A DNA stretch of 64,000 bases from Streptomyces cyaneofuscatus (GCF_000718135.1 NZ_JOEM01000011.1:124001-188000), one strand, 5' to 3'. Numbered from the stretch's first letter, positions 8,424 through 17,246 are shown. The notes: generated by a model from the letters alone, not told the origin. Numbers and translations: made by a program.

Positions 8424-8460
8424 CGGCGCCCCGGTCCCCTCACAGGGGGCCGGGGCGCCG
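8424..8460. terminator. Bidirectional terminator between murA and the AraC gene
   Basis: A 17-bp stem (8424-8440 with 8444-8460, one G-U pair) and a CAC loop, starting 37 nt after the murA stop. The stop codon of the leftward AraC gene (8440-8442) lies at the loop, so the right arm is coding sequence for that regulator. Confidence 0.8.
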
Positions 8461-9282
8461 TGCTGTCCGGGAACGCGCGAACCGCCCCGGCGTCGTCCCC
8501 GCGATCCGCTTGAAGTGGCGGGTCAGGTGAGACTGGTCGTGGAAGCCCACGGCGGCCGCCGCCTCCCCGGGCGGCACGCCGTCCAGCAGCAGCCGGCGGG
8601 CCCGGTCGACCCGGCGGGACGTCAGGTACTGGTGCGGCGCGATCGCGTACGCCGCGCTGAACGCCCGTACGAGATGGGCGGGGTGCGCGTGGACCAGCCG
8701 GGCGGCCTCGGCCAGGGTGATGCCCTCGCCCGGCCGCTCGTCCAGCCGCTCGTCCAGGAGGTCGCGGAGGTCCTTCGCGACGCCCGGGCCGGGCGGCGGG
8801 CCCGCGGGGGCCGTACGGGGGCGCAGGTGGCCCCGTAGCCGCTCGCCGATGAACGCCAGGCGGCTCTCCGCCTCGAAGGCCCCGCCCGGGTCCGCCAGGG
8901 CCGTGTGGAGGCGGCCCACACGGCTGCGCAGGAGCGGGTCGGCGAGGTCCGGGGTGTCCACGGCGGGCCCGATGAGCCCCGCGTCGAGCTGCGTCATGTC
9001 CAGGTAGAGCACCCGTTTGCGGAAGCCGTCGGAGGTCGCGGGCGAACCGTTGTGCGGGACCTGCGGCGGCAGCAGGCTCACCGTGCCGCCCGGGGTGCCG
9101 CGCTTGTGGCGGTCCAGGTCGTAGCGGACGGCCCCGTCGTCGACGATCAGGAGCGTCCAGGCGTCGTGCACGTGCATGGGGTAGGCGTGCTCGGTGAAGC
9201 GGGCGTGGAAGACCTCCACGACGCCCGGGACCGCCGGACGCCAGGCGGAGATCTCCTGCGGTGCCGGTTGCCTGGGCGTCAC
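8440..9282 (-). CDS. AraC family transcriptional regulator
   Basis: A 280-residue regulator with an N-terminal cupin-like ligand domain (HVHDAWTLLIVDDGAVRYDL) and a C-terminal pair of helix-turn-helix motifs, the second reading AAAAVGFHDQSHLTRHFKR, characteristic of AraC/XylS. I start it at GTG 9282 (VTPRQPAPQEIS); the longer open frame to 9399 would run into the divergent gene and gives no family similarity. No clear Shine-Dalgarno sequence precedes the GTG, so it may be leaderless. It is divergent from a DUF2000 gene with 49 bp between them, suggesting it controls that gene. The inducer is unknown. Confidence 0.88.
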   Translation of the reverse strand: MTPRQPAPQEISAWRPAVPGVVEVFHARFTEHAYPMHVHDAWTLLIVDDGAVRYDLDRHKRGTPGGTVSLLPPQVPHNGSPATSDGFRKRVLYLDMTQLDAGLIGPAVDTPDLADPLLRSRVGRLHTALADPGGAFEAESRLAFIGERLRGHLRPRTAPAGPPPGPGVAKDLRDLLDERLDERPGEGITLAEAARLVHAHPAHLVRAFSAAYAIAPHQYLTSRRVDRARRLLLDGVPPGEAAAAVGFHDQSHLTRHFKRIAGTTPGRFARSRTARRPGPL

Positions 9283-9331
9283 GCTAAGAACGTACAAGAA
9301 TCGTGCGAGGGCCGACGGCCAGGCTCGGACC

Positions 9332-9796
9332 ATGACGAACACGCACGAGACAGCGAGCGGAACCACGGCCACCGGCGAGGCTCCCGTCCGCTTCGACACG
9401 AAGGTCGCGGTGCTGCTCCGCGACGACCTGGAGACCTGGCAGCGTCTGAACGTGACCGCCTTCCTGGTCAGCGGCCTGGGGACGGTGGCGCCCGAAGTGA
9501 TCGGCGAGCCCTACGAGGACGCCGACTCCACCCCGTACCTCCCGATGATCCGGCAGCCCGTGCTGGTCTTCGAGGGGGCGAAGGAGACGCTGACCGCCGC
9601 GCACGCCAAGGCGCTCTCCCGGTCCCTGACGACGGCCGTGTTCACCTCGGACCTGTTCGGCACGGGGAACGACCGGGACAACCGGGCGGCGGTACGGGCG
9701 GTGGGGCGGGACGCGCTGGATCTGGTCGGGCTGCTCGTGTACGGGCCCCGCAACGCCGTGGACAAGGCCCTCAAGGGCGCGCGGATGCATCCCTGA
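9332..9796 (+). CDS. DUF2000 family protein
   Basis: A 154-residue soluble protein of the DUF2000 family. Recognisable blocks are RFDTKVAVLLRDDLETWQRLN, LPMIRQPVLVFEG and DLVGLLVYGPRNAVDKALKG. DUF2000 proteins have a peptidyl-tRNA-hydrolase-like fold by report, but no activity is established and none is claimed here. The start is ATG 9332 (MTNTHET). It is transcribed away from an AraC regulator with which it shares a 49-bp promoter region, an arrangement often seen for this family, so AraC control is likely. Confidence 0.8.
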   Translation: MTNTHETASGTTATGEAPVRFDTKVAVLLRDDLETWQRLNVTAFLVSGLGTVAPEVIGEPYEDADSTPYLPMIRQPVLVFEGAKETLTAAHAKALSRSLTTAVFTSDLFGTGNDRDNRAAVRAVGRDALDLVGLLVYGPRNAVDKALKGARMHP

Positions 9797-9859
9797 CCCC
9801 GGGTGAGCCCGGCGGCGTGCGAGCGCCTGAGCGGGGCGCATGTGCCCGTGGCATGCGCG

Positions 9860-9893
9860 AGGGCGGCCACCCCTGGTCGGGGGTGACCGCCCT
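9860..9893. terminator. Hairpin between the convergent DUF2000 and hup genes
   Basis: Arms 9860-9874 and 9879-9893 pair over about 14 bp with one internal mismatch and a short loop. It lies 17 nt beyond the hup stop and 63 nt beyond the DUF2000 stop, so it can serve both. Confidence 0.7.
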
Positions 9894-9910
9894 CCTTGCG
9901 CCTTTGAGGG

Positions 9911-10192
9911 TTACTTACCCTTGGCGGCTTCCTTGAGCTTCGAGCCCGCGGAGACCTTCACGCTGTAGCCGGCGGGGATGTTGATCGGGTCGCCGGTCTG
10001 CGGGTTGCGAGCGGTGCGAGCGGCACGGTGGGTGCGCTCGAAGGTCAGGAAGCCGGGGATGGTGACCTTCTCGTCGCCCTTGGCGACGATCTCACCGACG
10101 GTCTCGGCGAGCGCGGCCAGCACGGCGTCGGCGTCCTTGCGAGTCACCTCGGCGCGGTCGGCCAGGGCGGCCACCAGCTCACTGCGGTTCAT
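9911..10192 (-). CDS. hup: DNA-binding protein HU
   Basis: A 93-residue histone-like protein that dimerises and bends DNA in the nucleoid. The whole HU fold is present: MNRSELVAALADRAEVTRKD at the start, then VTIPGFLTFERTHRAARTARNP, the DNA-grasping arm, and GDPINIPAGYSVKVSAGS. This is the short HU type without the Lys/Ala-rich tail of the second Streptomyces HU (HupS), so it is the general vegetative form. GGGAG lies 7 nt ahead of the ATG. The long leader upstream carries an 18-bp palindrome that could be regulatory. Confidence 0.95.
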   Translation of the reverse strand: MNRSELVAALADRAEVTRKDADAVLAALAETVGEIVAKGDEKVTIPGFLTFERTHRAARTARNPQTGDPINIPAGYSVKVSAGSKLKEAAKGK

Positions 10193-10569
10193 GTTGTTAC
10201 TCCCGTGTTCTTCTTGCCTGTGAGGCGTGAGATCGAAGCCGATGCTGCCAGGGCCCTCTGACAGTCCCCGGACCCGGGTCTGATGTCAGACCCTCGCGCC
10301 CGATTACGCATCCTGCCCCCACCTGCGGCGGGAAAGCCAATCCGGAACCCTTCAGGGTCAACGAAAAGCGCCACTGTCTGCTCGTGGTGACGTTCCGTCG
10401 GCTTCCCTTAGCGGTCCGCAGCGGATGCCGGGCCCTACGGGGCCCACTGCCCGCCCACCCTAAAGGGGCGTTTGGGGCGCCGCGACCCGCGACGCGCCGT
10501 ACGGCACGGGCGGGTGCGGCCCGGGGTGTTTCCCGCGTACCCCTGATGGACCCCGCGAAACCGGGTGCC
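10193..10569. other. hup promoter and leader region
   Basis: The 377 bp between hup and the end of the malic enzyme gene hold no convincing gene. They must contain the leftward hup promoter; a TTGACC word on the minus strand near 10358 is the best -35 candidate, without a clear -10 partner. An 18-bp palindrome lies at 10276-10293. Confidence 0.45.
10276..10293. promoter_or_regulatory. Operator-like palindrome upstream of hup
   Basis: GGGTCTGA (10276-10283) and TCAGACCC (10286-10293) are perfect 8-bp arms around TG, about 85-100 nt ahead of the hup start codon. It could be an operator or a leader hairpin; no known regulator motif was recognised. Confidence 0.45.
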
Positions 10570-12006
10570 CTAGATGGCGTCGGCGGGTGCGGCTCCGGCG
10601 CCCGCGGCGGCCTTGGCGGCCGCGCGGACGGCTCCGGCGACCGCACCGGCGACCTTGTCGTTGAAGACGGAGGGGATGATGTAGTTCGCGTTGACCTCGT
10701 CCTCGGCGACCACGTCGGCGAGGGCTCCGGCGGCGGCGAGCATCATCTCCGTGTTGACGGTGCGGGACTGAGCGTCCAGCAGACCGCGGAAGACACCCGG
10801 GAAGACCAGCACGTTGTTGATCTGGTTGGGGAAGTCGGAGCGGCCGGTGGCGACGACGGCCGCCGTCTCGCGGGCGATCGCCGGGTCCACCTCGGGGTCC
10901 GGGTTCGCGAGCGCGAACACGATCGCGCCGTCCGCCATCGCCGCGACGTCGTCGCCGTTCAGGACGTTCGGGGCGGAGACGCCGATGAAGACGTCGGCGC
11001 CGACGACGGCCTCCTTGAGGGTGCCGGTGACGCCCTCGGGGTTGGTGTTGTCGGCGATCCAGCAGAGCGGCGACTCGGGGTCGGCGGCGACCAGGTCCTC
11101 GCGTCCGGAGTGGACGACGCCGTGGATGTCGGCGACCACGGCGTGCTTGACACCGGCGGCGATCAGCAGCTTCAGGATGGCCGTACCGGCGGCTCCGGCA
11201 CCGGACATGACGACCCGTACGTCCCCGATGCTCTTGCCCACCACGCGCAGGGCGTTGGTCAGGGCGGCCAGGACGACGATGGCGGTGCCGTGCTGGTCGT
11301 CGTGGAAGACGGGGATGTCCAGGGCCTCGCGCAGCCGGGCCTCGATCTCGAAGCAGCGGGGTGCGGAGATGTCCTCCAGGTTGATGCCCGCGAAGCCGGG
11401 GGCGATCGCCTTGACGATCTCGACGATGGCGTCGGTGTCCTGGGTGTCCAGGCAGATCGGCCAGGCGTCGATGCCCGCGAAGCGCTTGAAGAGGGCCGCC
11501 TTGCCCTCCATGACGGGCAGCGCGGCCATCGGGCCGATGTTGCCGAGGCCGAGCACCGCGGAGCCGTCCGTCACGACTGCGACGGAGTTGCGCTTGATGG
11601 TGAGGCGGCGGGCGTCCTCGGGGTTCTCGGCGATGGCCATGCAGACCCGGGCGACGCCGGGGGTGTAGATCATCGAGAGGTCGTCACGGTTGCGGATGGG
11701 GTGCTTGGACGCCATCTCGATCTTGCCGCCGAGGTGCATGAGGAACGTACGGTCGGAGACCTTGCCCAGCACGACGCCCTCGATGTCGCGCAGACCTTCG
11801 ACGATCTCGTCCGCGTGCGAGGTGGAGGAAGCGGCGATCGTGACGTCGATCCGGAGCTTCTCGTGGCCGGACGCCGTGACGTCGAGGCCGGTGACCGACC
11901 CTCCGGAGGACTCGACCGCCGTGGTGAGCTGGGAGACCGCGGTGCCGCTCGCGGGCACCTCCAGCCTGACCGTCATCGAGTACGAGACGCTGGGCGCCGT
12001 TGCCAT
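10570..12006 (-). CDS. NAD(P)-dependent malic enzyme with N-terminal ACT domain
   Basis: A 478-residue enzyme that converts malate to pyruvate and CO2, linking the TCA cycle to pyruvate and NAD(P)H supply. Residues 1-90 form an ACT-type regulatory domain (VRLEVPASGTAVSQLTTAV). The catalytic part has the malic-enzyme signature SMIYTPGVARVCMAIA, VFHDDQHGTAIVVLAAL for metal/malate binding, and a Rossmann motif VVMSGAGAAGTA. I start at ATG 12006 (MATAPSVSY) with AAGGAC upstream; the next upstream ATG at 12030 is weaker. Cofactor preference cannot be settled by eye. The last 20 residues are alanine-rich. Confidence 0.92.
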   Translation of the reverse strand: MATAPSVSYSMTVRLEVPASGTAVSQLTTAVESSGGSVTGLDVTASGHEKLRIDVTIAASSTSHADEIVEGLRDIEGVVLGKVSDRTFLMHLGGKIEMASKHPIRNRDDLSMIYTPGVARVCMAIAENPEDARRLTIKRNSVAVVTDGSAVLGLGNIGPMAALPVMEGKAALFKRFAGIDAWPICLDTQDTDAIVEIVKAIAPGFAGINLEDISAPRCFEIEARLREALDIPVFHDDQHGTAIVVLAALTNALRVVGKSIGDVRVVMSGAGAAGTAILKLLIAAGVKHAVVADIHGVVHSGREDLVAADPESPLCWIADNTNPEGVTGTLKEAVVGADVFIGVSAPNVLNGDDVAAMADGAIVFALANPDPEVDPAIARETAAVVATGRSDFPNQINNVLVFPGVFRGLLDAQSRTVNTEMMLAAAGALADVVAEDEVNANYIIPSVFNDKVAGAVAGAVRAAAKAAAGAGAAPADAI

Positions 12007-12201
12007 GGCCGAGTCCTTCGCTTTCCTCAAGCTTCATTGCTTCGCATCCGGAACCCTCGTTCCGGTCACGCTTCCCGATCGTCGCACCTACCGACCGGTA
12101 GCCGGTAATGAGCATCTTCTTTCGGAAAGTGTTTTCCACCATACGAGAAGTCACCCGTTCGGCGGAACCCCCAAGAGCCCTCAAGAGTCCCGTAAACGAA
12201 A

Positions 12202-12237
12202 ACAGACCCGCGCCACCATCAGGTGACGCGGGTCTGT
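12202..12237 (-). terminator. Intrinsic terminator with U-rich tail
   Basis: ACAGACCCGCG (12202-12212) pairs with CGCGGGTCTGT (12227-12237), and four further pairs extend the stem beyond one mismatch. On the minus strand it is followed by TTTTCGTTT, an unusually good U tract for this genome. It is the second terminator after the helicase gene and shields the malic enzyme promoter. Confidence 0.8.
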
Positions 12238-12374
12238 CTTCTTCACTCAGGTGGCACCGACCCGCCATGCTCGCCTCGCGGCAAGTGGTCGCTCGAAGCG
12301 ACGAAGGTTGGGCCCGGGGGCTTGGATCGAGCCGGTGCCAGTACCAAGGTAACAAAGACCCCGGAGAAGTGATT

Positions 12375-12410
12375 CCCGTACGACGGGCCGACCTGATCCC
12401 GTCGTACGGG
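12375..12410 (-). terminator. Hairpin terminator directly after the HelD-like gene
   Basis: Perfect 13-bp arms (12375-12387 and 12398-12410) with a 10-nt loop, 13 nt downstream of the helicase stop codon. Confidence 0.75.
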
Positions 12411-12423
12411 CAACAGCTCAGGA

Positions 12424-14799
12424 TCACTCCCGCAGCAGGTCAGGCACCCCGTCCTCGTCCGGCATGTCCCGCTCCCCCGACACCACCGTGAGCTGCTGCG
12501 TCGCCCTCGTCAGCGCCACGTACAGCACCCGCAGCCCGGCCGGGGACTCGTCCGCGATCTCCGCCGGGGAGACGACCACCGTGGCGTCGTACTCCAGGCC
12601 CTTCGCCTCCAGGCTGCCCAGCGCCACCACCCGCTCCCCCAGCTCCGCGAGCCACTCGCGGGCCTGGGTGCGCCGGTCCATCGCCACGACCACGCCGACC
12701 GTGCCGTCCACCTCCGCCAGCAGCCGGCGCGCCTCCTCGCGGACCGTGGCGGCCAGGTCGCCGTCCTCGACCGGCACGAAGCGCGGCACCACCCCGGTCG
12801 AGCGGACCGCCGACGGGGACTCCATGCCGGGCATGGCGAGCGCCAGCACCTTCGCGGCCAGCTCCGCGATCTCGGCCGGGTTGCGGTAGTTGACGGTGAG
12901 GGTGAAGCGGCGACGGGGCCGGGAGCCGAGCGCCTCGTCCCGGGCCGCCGCCGCCTCGTCCGGGTCGGACCAGGAGGACTGCGCCGGGTCGCCGACGATG
13001 GTCCAGGTGGCGTGGCGGCCCCGGCGGCCCACCATCCGCCACTGCATGGGCGTGAGGTCCTGCGCCTCGTCGACGATGACGTGCGCGTACTCCGTGCGCT
13101 CCGCCGCGAGCCGCTCGGCCCGCTCCCACTGGGTCTCCTCGCGCTGCGGCATCAGCTCCTCCAGCCCCGAGAGGTGGTCCAGCGGGTCCGCCTCACGCTT
13201 CCGCTTCGGCCGGACCACCGTGCCCAGCAGGGCCTGGAGCTCGTCCAGCAGCGCCACGTCGTGGACGGAGAGCGGACCGTTGCCCTCCGCGTCCAGCCGC
13301 TTCAGGGAGCGGGCCAGCCGGCGCACCTCGCCCTGGTTGAGGATGCGCCGGGACCAGCGGGCCAGCCGCTTCTCGTCGGCCATCGCGGCCAGCACCCGAC
13401 GCGGGGTCAGCTCGGGCCACCACGCGTTCAGGAACTCCAGGAACGGCGTCTCGGTGGAGACGTCCTCGTCGAAGGAGGACCGCAACTCCGCCACCAGCTG
13501 CGGGTCGGTGTAGCGGCCGCGCCCGGAGGACTTGCTCCACAGGGCGTCCAGCAGCAGCTTGCGGGCGCGCGGGCGCAGCAGGTTGACGGGGGCGGTGCCG
13601 CTGAGCACGTTGTGGCGGACGCGCTGGAGTTCGTCGGCCTCCAGCTCGACCCGGGCGCCGAAGGCGACGACGCGCAGCCGGGTGGGGGTGGTCGCCGTGC
13701 CGTTCTGCGCGGGCTCCTCGCCGAAGGAGAGCTGGCCGCCACCGCTGCTGGGCGGCTTCGGCGCCTCCAGGGCGCCCCGGGCCGCCTTGCGCAGCACATG
13801 GAGCATCCGCGAGGAACCCTTGATCCGGGCGATCGCCGGTTCGTCGTAGGTGGTGGCGCCCTCGACGCCCGCCGCCTCGTCCGAGAGCGAGCCGACCGCG
13901 CGGATCGCGACCTGGCCCTCCTCACCGAGCGAGGGCAGCACGCCCTCGGTGTAGGCGACCAGGAGCGGGGTCGGGGAGACGACGAGGATGCCGCCCGCGT
14001 ACCGCCGCCGGTCCTGGTAGAGGAGGTAGGCGGCGCGGTGCAGGGCGACGGCCGTCTTGCCGGTGCCGGGGCCGCCGGTGACCTCGGTGACGGAGGCGGC
14101 GGGGGCCCGGATCACCAGGTCCTGCTCGGCCTGGATGGAGGCGACGATGTCCCGCATGGTGTGGCTGCGGGCCTGGCCGAGGGCGGCCATCAGGGCGCCG
14201 TCGCCGATCACCGGGAGCTTCTCGCCGTCCAGATGCGCCGTCAGCTCCGGGCGCATCAGGTCGTCCTCGACCCCGAGGACCTTGCGGCCCTTGGAGCGGA
14301 TGACCCGGCGGCGTACGACGCGGCCGGGCTCCTTCGGGGTGGAGCGGTAGAACGGGGCGGCGGCCGGGGCCCGCCAGTCGATCACCAGCGGCGCGTAGTC
14401 GGAGTCCAGGACCCCGATCCGGCCGATGTGGAGCGTCTCGGCGATGTCGGCGGTGGCGTCCTCCCGTACGGCGTCGTCGGCCGGCTCGACGGAGGTGAAC
14501 GCGCCGTCGGGGCCGCGCTCACCGTCCTTGCCGAGGAGCAGGTCGATCCGCCCGAAGAGGAAGTCCTCGAACTCGTTGTTCAGCCGGTTGAGGTGGACGC
14601 CCGCCCGGAAGACCTGGGCGTCCCGCTCGGCGAGGGCGCCGGGCGTGCCGACCTGCCCGCGTTTGACGGCGTCGTGCATGAGAAATTCCGCCTCGTCGAT
14701 CTTCTCTTCGAGACGGTGGTAAACGCGGTCCAGATGATCCTGCTCGACACCGATTTCCCGGTCCCGCAGCGAATCGACAGCGGCATCCTGCGCGGCCAC
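12424..14799 (-). CDS. helD: HelD-like superfamily I helicase/ATPase (RNA polymerase recycling)
   Basis: A 791-residue UvrD/Rep-fold ATPase of the HelD group, which binds RNA polymerase, inserts arms into its channels and frees stalled complexes; some actinobacterial members protect against rifampicin. The N-terminal 60 residues form a coiled coil (the arm that enters the secondary channel). Walker A is GGPGTGKT at residues 242-249, the Walker B/motif II region reads HVIVDEAQDLTPMQW, and motif VI is VALTRATQQL near the C-terminus. It starts at GTG 14799 with GAAGGGGG upstream. The two arms are shorter than in B. subtilis HelD, as is usual for actinobacterial class II proteins. It is monocistronic with two terminators. 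Confidence 0.9.
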   Translation of the reverse strand: MAAQDAAVDSLRDREIGVEQDHLDRVYHRLEEKIDEAEFLMHDAVKRGQVGTPGALAERDAQVFRAGVHLNRLNNEFEDFLFGRIDLLLGKDGERGPDGAFTSVEPADDAVREDATADIAETLHIGRIGVLDSDYAPLVIDWRAPAAAPFYRSTPKEPGRVVRRRVIRSKGRKVLGVEDDLMRPELTAHLDGEKLPVIGDGALMAALGQARSHTMRDIVASIQAEQDLVIRAPAASVTEVTGGPGTGKTAVALHRAAYLLYQDRRRYAGGILVVSPTPLLVAYTEGVLPSLGEEGQVAIRAVGSLSDEAAGVEGATTYDEPAIARIKGSSRMLHVLRKAARGALEAPKPPSSGGGQLSFGEEPAQNGTATTPTRLRVVAFGARVELEADELQRVRHNVLSGTAPVNLLRPRARKLLLDALWSKSSGRGRYTDPQLVAELRSSFDEDVSTETPFLEFLNAWWPELTPRRVLAAMADEKRLARWSRRILNQGEVRRLARSLKRLDAEGNGPLSVHDVALLDELQALLGTVVRPKRKREADPLDHLSGLEELMPQREETQWERAERLAAERTEYAHVIVDEAQDLTPMQWRMVGRRGRHATWTIVGDPAQSSWSDPDEAAAARDEALGSRPRRRFTLTVNYRNPAEIAELAAKVLALAMPGMESPSAVRSTGVVPRFVPVEDGDLAATVREEARRLLAEVDGTVGVVVAMDRRTQAREWLAELGERVVALGSLEAKGLEYDATVVVSPAEIADESPAGLRVLYVALTRATQQLTVVSGERDMPDEDGVPDLLRE

Positions 14800-14956
14800 C
14801 GAGGCCCCCTTCTGACGTGCATCGGGCAGCCGTCAACCCTATGCGAAGGGGGGCCCGGGCGCACCCGCCGTCCACCGTTACGCGTGTTGCGATTACGCGT
14901 CGGAGCGCGGACCTGGGTGACGCGCCGGGGTGGCGCGCCGGAGCGGCCGGGTCCGC

Positions 14957-15937
14957 TCAGGCGCCGATCTCCACCAGCCGCTCCCCGTCGAACGTGCGCA
15001 CCTCGAAGCGGTCGATGTCCTCACGGGCCATCGCCGCGCCGCCGTGCACGTACAGCGGGTTCTTCGCCGACTCGTGCGTCGAACCCTCGATGCCGTACCC
15101 CCACTGCGGGACGGACCAGGAGGTGACGACCTCCTCCTCCCCCGTCTTGGAGACGGCGACGAGCGTGCACTTCTGCGGTCCTTTGACGTTCTTCAGCTCC
15201 AGGACCGTGTGGGTGCCCCACGCCTTCTCCTCCATCCCGACCGTCGCGCCGACCCGGGTGGTGGGGTCGGTCGCCGTCACCTTCTCCGTCATGTGCTGGA
15301 AGAAGGCGTCCTCGGCCGGGCTGGTGGGGTGCGGGTCGACGGCGGCGACGCTGCGGCCGCCGTCGTCGCCCGCCGTGACGGCGACGGCCGCGACCGGCCC
15401 GCCGATGATCAGGGCCGCCGCCGCGGCGATCAGATACCTGCTCCGCTTCGTCCGCCGGTGCCTGCGGTGCGCCACCTCGTCCATCAGCCCGCCGAGCACC
15501 TTGGGCGCGGGCCGCTCGGGAACGTGCGGTACGGGACGGGCCCCGGGCGCCGCCGCCGGCGCCTCGGCCAGCATCGCGAGCATGGGCTCCATGCCCGCGA
15601 ACTCGTCCAGATGCGCGGAACACCGGGCGCAGCCCGCGAGATGGGCCTCGAAGGCGCTCGCCTGCGCGTCGTCCAGGATGCCCAGGACATAGGCGGCGGC
15701 CGCGTCGTGCTCGCTCCCTTCGGGCTCTCCGCCGAACGGCGGCTCGGGTCCGGTGGGGCCGCCGGGAGCGCCCGGATAGCCGGGGCCCGGGGGCTGCCCG
15801 GGGCCGGAGAGGTACGCGGGCCCCGAGGGGTGTGCAGGACCCGCGGGATAGGGGGAGTGCGGGGGGTGAGAGGGACCGGTGGGCATACGGGGTCCCGGAG
15901 GCCGGGGCCCGAACGGCTGCCACTGCTGGTCGCTCAT
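14957..15937 (-). CDS. Zinc-finger anti-sigma factor, membrane anchored
   Basis: A 326-residue protein that should hold the ECF sigma factor encoded just upstream inactive until a signal arrives. Residues 1-75 are an unusual Pro/Gly-rich cytoplasmic extension (repeats such as PAGPAHPSGPAYLSGPG). The ZAS anti-sigma domain follows with the zinc motif HLAGCARC (H-x3-C-x2-C). One transmembrane helix lies near residues 165-185 (YLIAAAAALIIGGPVAAVAV), then an extracytoplasmic sensor domain of about 140 residues. The start is ATG 15937, overlapping the sigma stop codon as ATGA, a standard sign of translational coupling and stoichiometric synthesis. The inducing signal is unknown. Confidence 0.9.
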   Translation of the reverse strand: MSDQQWQPFGPRPPGPRMPTGPSHPPHSPYPAGPAHPSGPAYLSGPGQPPGPGYPGAPGGPTGPEPPFGGEPEGSEHDAAAAYVLGILDDAQASAFEAHLAGCARCSAHLDEFAGMEPMLAMLAEAPAAAPGARPVPHVPERPAPKVLGGLMDEVAHRRHRRTKRSRYLIAAAAALIIGGPVAAVAVTAGDDGGRSVAAVDPHPTSPAEDAFFQHMTEKVTATDPTTRVGATVGMEEKAWGTHTVLELKNVKGPQKCTLVAVSKTGEEEVVTSWSVPQWGYGIEGSTHESAKNPLYVHGGAAMAREDIDRFEVRTFDGERLVEIGA

Positions 15938-16521
15938 GCCGTGATCCCCCTCTCTTCGAGTGCGAGCTTCATCGAACGGAGTGCGTAGAAGACCCGGGAC
16001 CGCACGGTGCCGCTGGGGATGCCGAGCACCTCGGCCGCCTCGTTCACCGTACGTCCCCTGAAGTAGGTCTCGACCAATGCTTCCCGGTGCGCGGGCGTCA
16101 AATCGTCGAGCGCGTCCGACAACGTCATCAGCCACAGCGCCTTGTCGATCTCGTCCTCCGCGGGAATGACCTCCAGCGGCGACGGATCGACCTCGCGCGG
16201 CCGGGCCTGCCGGCTGCGGTGGCCGTCGATGACGATGCGCCGGGCGACCGTCACCAGCCAGGGGCGGACGGAGCCGGTGGCCCGGTTGAGCCGGCCGGCG
16301 TTCTTCCAGGCACGGATGAGCGTCTCCTGCACCACGTCCTCGGCCCGTTGGCGGTCGCCCGCCACGAGCCGGAGGACGTACGCGAGCAGCGGCCCGGCAT
16401 GTTCGCGGTAGAGCGCCCGCATCAGCTCCTCGTCCGGTATCCCGTCAGGAGGCGTGGGCGGCTCACTGCGATGTCGAGCCCTGTGCGGACGGTCATCGGC
16501 CACGGCCGCATCCTTGCGCAC
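15934..16521 (-). CDS. ECF RNA polymerase sigma factor
   Basis: A 195-residue sigma-70 family factor with region 2 (LLAYVLRLVAGDRQRAEDVVQ, then TLIRAWKN) and region 4 (EALVETYFRGRTVNEAAEVL, then GIPSGTVRSRVFYAL), lacking region 3 as expected for ECF factors. I choose GTG 16521 because AGGAGG lies 5 nt upstream; the longer frame to an ATG at 16590 ignores that site. The following gene encodes its zinc anti-sigma partner with an ATGA overlap. Targets and signal are unknown; autoregulation is common for this class, and a weak TGAAT/CGTAT pair upstream near 16548-16578 on the minus strand could be such a promoter. Confidence 0.92.
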   Translation of the reverse strand: MRKDAAVADDRPHRARHRSEPPTPPDGIPDEELMRALYREHAGPLLAYVLRLVAGDRQRAEDVVQETLIRAWKNAGRLNRATGSVRPWLVTVARRIVIDGHRSRQARPREVDPSPLEVIPAEDEIDKALWLMTLSDALDDLTPAHREALVETYFRGRTVNEAAEVLGIPSGTVRSRVFYALRSMKLALEERGITA

Positions 16522-16601
16522 CCGAACCTCCTGGTCGAGACCCTGAATGGAGCTCTTCGGGGAGGGATACGGGGGCGCGCGCCGGATCATTCAACGTCGC
16601 T

Positions 16602-17246
16602 TCATATTTCTTTCGTCGAGATCCTCCGGCGCCGGTGCCGGGCGACCCGTTCGCGGTTGCCGCAGACCTCGCCGGAGCACCAGCGGCGCCGGCCCCCGCG
16701 CGAGGTGTCCAGGTAGAGCCGGTGGCACGCCCCGCCCGCGCAGCGGCGCAGCGCTCCCCGCGCCACCGGGTCGGTGAGCAGGTCCACCGCGTCCCGCGCC
16801 ACGACCGCGAGGAGCCCCGCGCAGCCGGGCTCGGCGCTCAGGGTCCGTACCAGCGCCCCGCCCTCGCCGCGCACCGCACGCGGCCCCGGCGGGGCTTCGG
16901 CCGCAAGGGAGTTGACCCGGTCCAGGGCGTTCCCGTAGCCGGGGCAGCCGAGTTGGGCCGACGCCGGGTCGATCCCGTGCTCCGCAAGGGCGAGTTGGGC
17001 CGACATCAGCCGGTCCACGTCCGCCCGCAGCTGCCGGAACCGGGTCAGCCAGGTGGCGTCCAGCGCGCGCAGAGCCGTGCCCGGCGGGACGAGCCGGGCG
17101 GCGGTCAGCCAGTCGGTGAGCCGTCCCGGTCCGTCGAGCTGTTCCCGGGCGCGAGGCGTCCCGCCCGCGGGCCCGGTGGCCACCAGGTCGAGACAGATCC
17201 GGCCGGAGTCGAACCGCCACACGTACGCGCCCCTGCCCGCCGCCAT
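16602..17246 (-). CDS. CGNR zinc finger domain protein (ABATE domain)
   Basis: A 214-residue protein of the actinobacterial ABATE/CGNR family. The N-terminus has the typical FDSGRICLDLVATGP and the C-terminus the CGNR zinc finger, CAGGACHRLYLDTSRGG followed by WCSGEVCGNRERVARHR, with the four cysteines needed to bind zinc. Family members are thought to be DNA-binding regulators, but no target is established. It starts at ATG 17246, is transcribed away from the GNAT gene to its right, and ends 80 nt before the sigma factor start on the same strand. Confidence 0.88.
   Translation of the reverse strand: MAAGRGAYVWRFDSGRICLDLVATGPAGGTPRAREQLDGPGRLTDWLTAARLVPPGTALRALDATWLTRFRQLRADVDRLMSAQLALAEHGIDPASAQLGCPGYGNALDRVNSLAAEAPPGPRAVRGEGGALVRTLSAEPGCAGLLAVVARDAVDLLTDPVARGALRRCAGGACHRLYLDTSRGGRRRWCSGEVCGNRERVARHRRRRISTKEI

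Larger units (their letters stand above)
12007..12423. other. Promoter region of the malic enzyme gene and terminators of the helicase gene
   Basis: About 417 bp without a convincing gene. The left part is the leader and promoter of the leftward malic enzyme gene. The right part holds two strong hairpins (12202-12237 and 12375-12410) that end the leftward HelD transcript. Confidence 0.6.
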
